Assembly (NCBI GenBank): GCA_050084515.1 | Contig: CM114272.1 | Coordinates: forward strand, 23,498,001-23,562,000 | Reading direction: 5' to 3' | DNA from: Blasia pusilla | Taxonomy: Eukaryota; Marchantiophyta; Marchantiopsida; Blasiales | Length of the DNA: 64,000 nt | Part shown: one piece after another, positions 61,141 to 64,000 of the stretch | Layout of the letters: each line of letters opens with the position of its first letter | Numbering within the stretch: the first letter of the stretch is position 1 | Notes under the pieces: model-generated | Databases searched by the model: none | The model's input: the letters and a program-made list of their open reading frames with translations, nothing else | Told to the model about the DNA's origin: nothing | Position numbers and translations under genes: made by a program

Positions 61141-61536
61141 TTGGAAAAAACTTGCCCCCTCTTCTTCCCTATGCACACTTTATCTGGTGAGCGTCCCAAC
61201 ATTAAACCCCTTGCCACTATGAGTGTTGGATTTGGGCCACCATCTTGCAAGACCTCATCTAATGTCGATGTCACGAATGTCAATCCAGAAGGAGCTAAGC
61301 AAAAATTTGAGCCCCCTATTAAACTTGCTGAATCTGGATTCTACAATTTTGTTGGTGGTGAAGACATAAATGAGGCTTTTGTTCCTACTTCATTCGATAT
61401 CGAGTATCCTGTGGTGGACAACCAAAGTTTTTCTTTGATGCCAAATGCTGCCATTCTAGGGGATATATATGAAGAAATTTTAACTAAAGTCGATGACATC
61501 ACTAATTCTATGTCAGATTTGCACCCTCAAGCTTAA
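61141..61536 (+). CDS. Hypothetical protein or gene fragment
   Basis: An open frame of 131 codons with a balanced composition. It contains GERPNIKPLATMSVGFGPPS and an acidic C-terminal half (LGDIYEEILTKVDDITNSMSDL). No domain is recognised, no promoter or splice signal is evident, and it stands between two transposon remnants. It could be a gag-like fragment or captured host sequence, or simply a chance open frame. Confidence 0.25.
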   Translation: MEKTCPLFFPMHTLSGERPNIKPLATMSVGFGPPSCKTSSNVDVTNVNPEGAKQKFEPPIKLAESGFYNFVGGEDINEAFVPTSFDIEYPVVDNQSFSLMPNAAILGDIYEEILTKVDDITNSMSDLHPQA

Positions 61537-61871
61537 GATCGTCCAAGTTGGCCAACAAGTCTAGAAATGCAACCTCAATACCAACTAAGTTGCTCAACCA
61601 ACGCCTTTTGATCATAAGGAGAGCAAATGTCCACATCTAATGTACCTCCTTCGCCACTGCCAAGTGTCCGTGTATCCAATATGGCGTTTCGCAAGACTAT
61701 TGTGGATGTGAGGTTCTTCTCACAAAAAATCTAAACATATAAAGAGGAGCAATAAAGTTTGTGCTAGTTGGATTTTTGTCTTATATAAATGTAGTGAAAG
61801 TTTGACAATAATTTGGTGAAATACTACATAGTTATGGTGTCGTGCGCATACTCTCCTTGAACGTTAATCTT

Positions 61872-62572
61872 TGTTGTTGCAGAAGCGTACGTTCAGTAGG
61901 TCACTCTCTCAACGCTGATCTGCATCCAAACACGCACTCTAATTAGTCGGGTCTTGGATCAATCAGCGGGCTAACTTTCCGAGTTTCCATCTCGGTCTCT
62001 CATCAAGCTCAACCTTCTTAGTTTTGCGGTTTATAACACAGGAAAGTCTCGAAAGACTTGGGACAGACTCTTTGATTCGTTCAAGAATCTCAAACGGCGT
62101 TTCACGCCTGGCGGTTCCAACTGTCCCTAACCAAGACTAAAAAAAAAAGAATTACGGGCCGCAATCCAAGTGTGGCGTACAAAGTCCTCTCCCTTGGATC
62201 ACGTTTGGGTTTCGAGTTCCAACGCCTCCTTATTTTTCCTAAATGAATCTCAGGACTAACCGTTCTGATCCAAAATACAATCAACTTCCCCAAACACTAG
62301 TCGCGTTCCAAAACTGGTTCTCATCTCTTTGGCAACCAACGTTCCAAGACTCAACTCATCTCAACTCTTGGTTCGCGTTTGGTCTAGGTTTCTGGTCACA
62401 ACCACTAACGCATGAAATGCACAACTCTATTATTCATTTTGTCTCTTGGACTTTTCCAAGAGACCTTCCAAAAGCCTCTCCAAAGCGCGATCATCGCAAC
62501 GTGAGTCCACTTGAGTTCTGATGTTCCGTTTGGCACCTTTTTGGTATTTTTAGTTTATGAGGGTCGCGACAC
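61872..62572 (-). repeat. Likely 3' LTR of the gypsy element
   Basis: On - the segment begins TGTCGCGACCCTC after a purine-rich AAGGATGGGTGAG and can be read to ...CTGCAACAACA. TGTCGCGACCC-type starts are common in plant chromovirus LTRs. The matching 5' LTR would lie beyond the window, so both borders are provisional. Confidence 0.5.
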
Positions 62573-63286
62573 TCACCCATCCTTAGAAGGTTGATGTCCT
62601 CATCAACAAAAACCTTTTAAATGTTAAGTTGTGGGAAGCCGACCCCTTAACACTGAACCGCGTTCTGGTAGCTAACCCGCAATTCCTCTTTTGGCTTAAG
62701 TGTTAGGTTGTCGCTTGCAGCACTTAGATTTATTAGCTTATTCACTTCAATCACTCTAGATATGTCCCGTAGAACCAATCTAAACTATCAAAATAAGCTT
62801 ACTAAGTGTGCAACCTAATACTTCACTCACTATTTATAAACAACCGTATATTTATCTAGCCAGCTCGTACTACTTTTGGGTCACTTGTATTCTACTTAGG
62901 CACGTCACTAAGTTCACTTATGAAATATGAATAAGATCACCACAAACTCCAAGACAGACTAATCTGCCCCGCCGACGTTAGGGCGGGTCCAAATATTAGT
63001 ACTTCAACTCTTGGTGGCGATCTAGATGCCTTATCCGAATACAAGATCTCACCTCAAATATTCATTGTTTGGCCTCCTTGACTTACATCCTAAGCATATA
63101 AAGAACTACTCATTGCCATGCACTACCAAACTCAAAATTACCATCTCCCAATCCATGCTTTCTTTATTGCAATACTAGACTTTTCTAATTACAATGGGTT
63201 ATCGGCCCAAGCTTCCCGGTCACAAGTTATGTCCTTTGCTTCACCTTGTACCAACGTATGTGCCTATCATGCATCCATTTGAAGTC
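62573..63286. other. Gypsy untranslated segment with inverted repeat
   Basis: This lies between the chromodomain stop and the likely LTR. An imperfect inverted repeat pairs about 62697-62741 with 62789-62824 (arms around AAGTGTTAGGTTG and CAACCTAATACTT). A short CCCGCC/GGCGGG hairpin lies near 62968-62988. Confidence 0.45.
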
Positions 63287-64000
63287 TCACAATGCCTCTT
63301 GCGCGTGTTCAAGATCTGCCTCCTCAATCCAAGTCATCTCTTTCACATGGTAGCCTTTCCACTTGACAAAGTACTCATACTTAGTGGCTCTACGTCTGGA
63401 ACGCAGAATGGTCTCCACCTCGAATCGTGGTTCCTCATCTGTGATGACTGCTTGTGGTCTCAACACAATCCTTTGTTCTGGATGCACATTGTCTTGAAGA
63501 TACTTCTTCAATAATGACACATGGAAAGCCGGGTGAATCTTGAACTCGTCTGGCAACTCCAATATGTACACATCCTCTAACGGCTTTGCCTTGATCACAT
63601 ACGGTCCAACATACTTGGAGGACAATTTCGCGGGCAATTCCTTCGGAAGAGTGAGATTCTTTACACTCACCCACACTTATTCCCCAACTTGGAAACTAGC
63701 TTGGCGTTGACTTTTGTTAGCATGCTTCACGTACCTTAGTTGAGCCTTGGCAAGACTTATCCTCGATCGCTCTTATCGTTCATGCATTTCCACTAACAAA
63801 AATTCCGCCGTTGCTTGACGAGTGTGTGTTGATGTAGCGCCCCTGAAAGAGCCAAGTCAAGAGGCCCTTCTAGTCCTCTTTGATACGCCAAAAGAAACGA
63901 ATATTCTCCAGTTGCAGAATGCTTGGTCGAGTTGTAACAATACTCAGCCATACTTAGCCACTTTGCCCAATCTCTTTGGTTCGCGCTCACGTAATTCCTT
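63287..64000 (-). pseudogene. Ty3/gypsy integrase end with chromodomain
   Basis: On - the integrase core end reads WAKWLSMAEYCYNSTKHSATG (63990-63793). After broken frames comes the integrase C-terminal domain (LSSKYVGPYVIK, HPAFHVSLLKKY) and a chromodomain (EVETILRSRRRATKYEYFVKWKGYHVKEMTW..., ending 63287). The Y/W-K-W-K-G core identifies a chromovirus. Chromodomains in these elements steer integration to chromatin. The reading frame is shifted between the two open parts, and the element continues past the window edge. Confidence 0.9.

Noticed and set aside
1-64000. CRISPR arrays, bacterial operons or ribosome-binding sites
   Set aside because: The window is clearly plant nuclear DNA. No regularly spaced repeat array was seen.

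Overview
This is a repeat-rich land-plant nuclear DNA window. Evidence for a plant: an intronless V-ATPase subunit D gene, a multi-exon HECT ubiquitin ligase of the plant UPL6 type with GT-AG introns, Ty1/copia and Ty3/gypsy (chromovirus) retrotransposon remains, and Helitron remains with plant-type Rep-helicase. Only two host genes are intact. The divergent V-ATPase D tail and the fairly divergent UPL6 exons hint at a lineage away from well-known flowering plants, but I cannot fix the taxon.

Layout. 1-8.7 kb: a decayed copia element on + (5' LTR, tRNA-iMet-type primer site, gag-pol with many stops). Its apparent 3' LTR is found inverted about 6 kb away with a polypurine tract attached, which suggests an inversion. 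8.7-13 kb: AT-rich DNA with a solo LTR of a second copia family. 13.0-13.6 kb: two short non-autonomous Helitrons (TC...CTAG ends, A/T flanks). 13.6-15.4 kb: the V-ATPase D gene on +. 17.0 kb: a long, nearly perfect hairpin. 18.2-30.3 kb: the UPL6-type gene on -, with 26 coding exons resolved here (1,027 codons, all phases compatible, last intron GC-AG). 31.2-31.75 kb: two more short Helitrons on -, upstream of UPL6.

32-45 kb: AT-rich DNA, then a Helitron remnant on - (3' end at 37188) cut by a complete copia element at 38464-43144 with a perfect ACTCT target duplication. 45.6-60.6 kb: remains of a Rep-helicase Helitron on -. The C-terminal helicase (45.97-47.35 kb) and the N-terminal Rep plus start of the helicase (56.9-60.6 kb) are separated by about 9.5 kb of other repeats. 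61-64 kb: an unassigned open frame, then the LTR and the integrase/chromodomain end of a gypsy element on -, running off the window.

The two host genes are unrelated in function: one is a stalk subunit of the vacuolar proton pump, the other ubiquitinates proteins. They converge (+ then -). What they share is promoter layout. In each case the CTAG end of a short Helitron, in the same orientation as the gene, lies 20-36 bp upstream of the best TATA-like box. I consider this the most interesting signal in the window.
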